Source: Halanaerobium saccharolyticum (lineage in GTDB: Bacteria; Bacillota; Halanaerobiia; Halanaerobiales; Halanaerobiaceae). Taken from it: a stretch of DNA of 39,523 nt. The translations under genes were made by a program, and so were the position numbers. Where the stretch lies: contig NZ_SNWX01000030.1 of the NCBI RefSeq assembly GCF_004362045.1, positions 1 to 39,523 of the forward strand, given 5' to 3'. Numbering within the stretch: position 1 is the stretch's first letter; each line of letters begins with the position of its first letter. Below the pieces are notes generated by a model. It saw only the letters and a list, made by a program, of their open reading frames with translations. It did not search any database and had not been told where the DNA came from. Of the stretch, positions 38,991-39,523 are shown one piece after another.

Positions 38991-39523
38991 GTTTGCCTGG
39001 CATGAATATTTGCTAATCAGTGAAAGTCTGATGTGGGGGTTAATAGTGCCAACCACTAGCTGAAGACAAGGGTGTCCATCGCGAGGTGGAATCTGAAGGA
39101 AGTTGGAGGCAAAGCTTCGGTCTGAGGAATACGAACTGTATAAAAGGCACAATCCTGTGGGTGAATTTGCACAACAAAATAAAGCCCAAAACTATTCAAG
39201 ACAGGAAGTGTAAATACAGCAGATAGATGAAGTGAAAGTAAATATTCTTAACCAGGGAAGAATCTGACAGCTAATTGTGGTGATGAATTTCTAAGCAATA
39301 AACTCTGCAGTAATGTAAGAGCTGAACTGTCAGAATGCAGCAGAAGTCATAGTAGATTGGCGGATATATACGCTAATTGAAGGATGAAACATTAGGAGGT
39401 TTCTTAGATTTGAACAACTCGACGGAATCACATAGAAAGCAGACAACTTCATATGAAGGCTGCTCTCAGGAGAGAAGGCTGGAAGCTGGAAGTAATGAGA
39501 GAGTGCAGAGTGTTTCTGCGGCG
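38991..39523 (+). mobile_element. Group IIC intron, 5' part (domains I-III and start of IV)
   Basis: The sequence from GTTTGCCTGGCATG onward matches, segment by segment, the Oceanobacillus iheyensis group IIC intron as I remember it. Examples are GTGAAAGTCTGATG, CAAGGGTGTCCATCGCGAGG, TGGAATCTGAAGGAAG, CAAAGCTTCGGTCTGAGGAA, ACGAACT, GCACAACAAAATAAAGCCC, CAGATAGATGAAG, and GGCGGATATATACGCTAATT. The 5' end is put at 38991, right after a terminator hairpin, as expected for IIC introns. The first bases GTTTG deviate from GTGYG. Domains V and VI lie beyond the window. It has the same strand and class as the intron end at 1-94. Confidence 0.9.
39410..39523 (+). CDS. Group II intron reverse transcriptase/maturase, N-terminal part
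   Basis: Runs off the right edge after 38 codons. A TTG start at 39410 has AGGAGG at 39394-39399. The frame gives TTSYEGCSQERRLEAGSNER, the start of group IIC intron-encoded proteins, where TTYEG-like and ERELEA-like words are typical. An in-frame stop at 39374-39376 limits any extension. The catalytic YADD region is not in view. The protein should splice this intron and support its movement into other terminators. Confidence 0.78.
   Translation, partial: MNNSTESHRKQTTSYEGCSQERRLEAGSNERVQSVSAA

Overview
The window is AT-rich and uses strong Shine-Dalgarno sequences, frequent TTG/GTG starts and sigma-A-type promoters. Gene content fits an anaerobic, diderm, probably halophilic firmicute of the Halanaerobiales (Halanaerobium-like). 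Indications are a solute-binding protein with a signal peptide but no lipobox, an LdtD/MepK-like pair for a thin cell wall, two sodium-coupled NSS transporters, an OFA-type MFS protein, a GH65 disaccharide phosphorylase and anaerobe-type Mrp/NifX/DUF5320 genes. The taxonomic call is inference.

Layout. (1) 1-94: the 3' end (domains V and VI) of a group IIC intron, ending 21 bases before a malF-like gene. (2) 116-4570: two sugar ABC permeases and a GH65 disaccharide phosphorylase; no MalE, MalK or beta-phosphoglucomutase gene is in view. (3) 4625-6355: a complete IS1380-family element with 21-bp terminal inverted repeats, a 5-bp target duplication and a hairpin that would hide the transposase ribosome binding site on read-through transcripts. 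(4) 6382-9810, minus strand: a HutP-like gene, then a structured leader with an intrinsic terminator, then a TrpXYZ-type ABC operon. This is a likely attenuation system. (5) 10065-17570: an MntP/YtaF-like gene that seems to start at AUU, an RNA m5U methyltransferase, two divergent NSS symporters, a nitroreductase, a PHP phosphoesterase and MnmH. (6) 17740-20106: Mrp ATPase, a broken NifX-like gene carrying a 22-bp perfect-stem hairpin, DUF5320 and MarR, with several palindromic operator candidates. (7) 20134-26269: L,D-transpeptidase plus M15/MepK-like peptidase, acyl-CoA synthetase, Pcm, a PutP remnant and exonuclease III. (8) 26421-30452: OFA transporter, diacylglycerol-kinase-like enzyme, ArsR-ArsC, and a small periplasmic protein. 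(9) 30677-37615: a signalling block with a PAS-only protein, a FapA/DUF342 protein, DUF2294, a KaiC-like ATPase broken by internal deletion, and a REC/PAS/GGDEF/HD-GYP protein. (10) 37636-38951: a chemoreceptor-like remnant, a shortened CvfB-like protein and a DUF3298-type exported protein. (11) 38961-39523: an intrinsic terminator followed at once by the 5' end of a second group IIC intron and the first 38 codons of its reverse transcriptase.

The best candidates for something undescribed are the HutP-like gene beside an attenuated amino-acid-type transporter operon, the AUU start of the MntP-like gene, and the operator architecture around the Mrp/DUF5320/MarR genes. The strongest structural observations are the two group IIC intron ends, the IS1380 read-through hairpin, and the clean gene decay at 18.7, 25.1, 35.6 and 37.7 kb.
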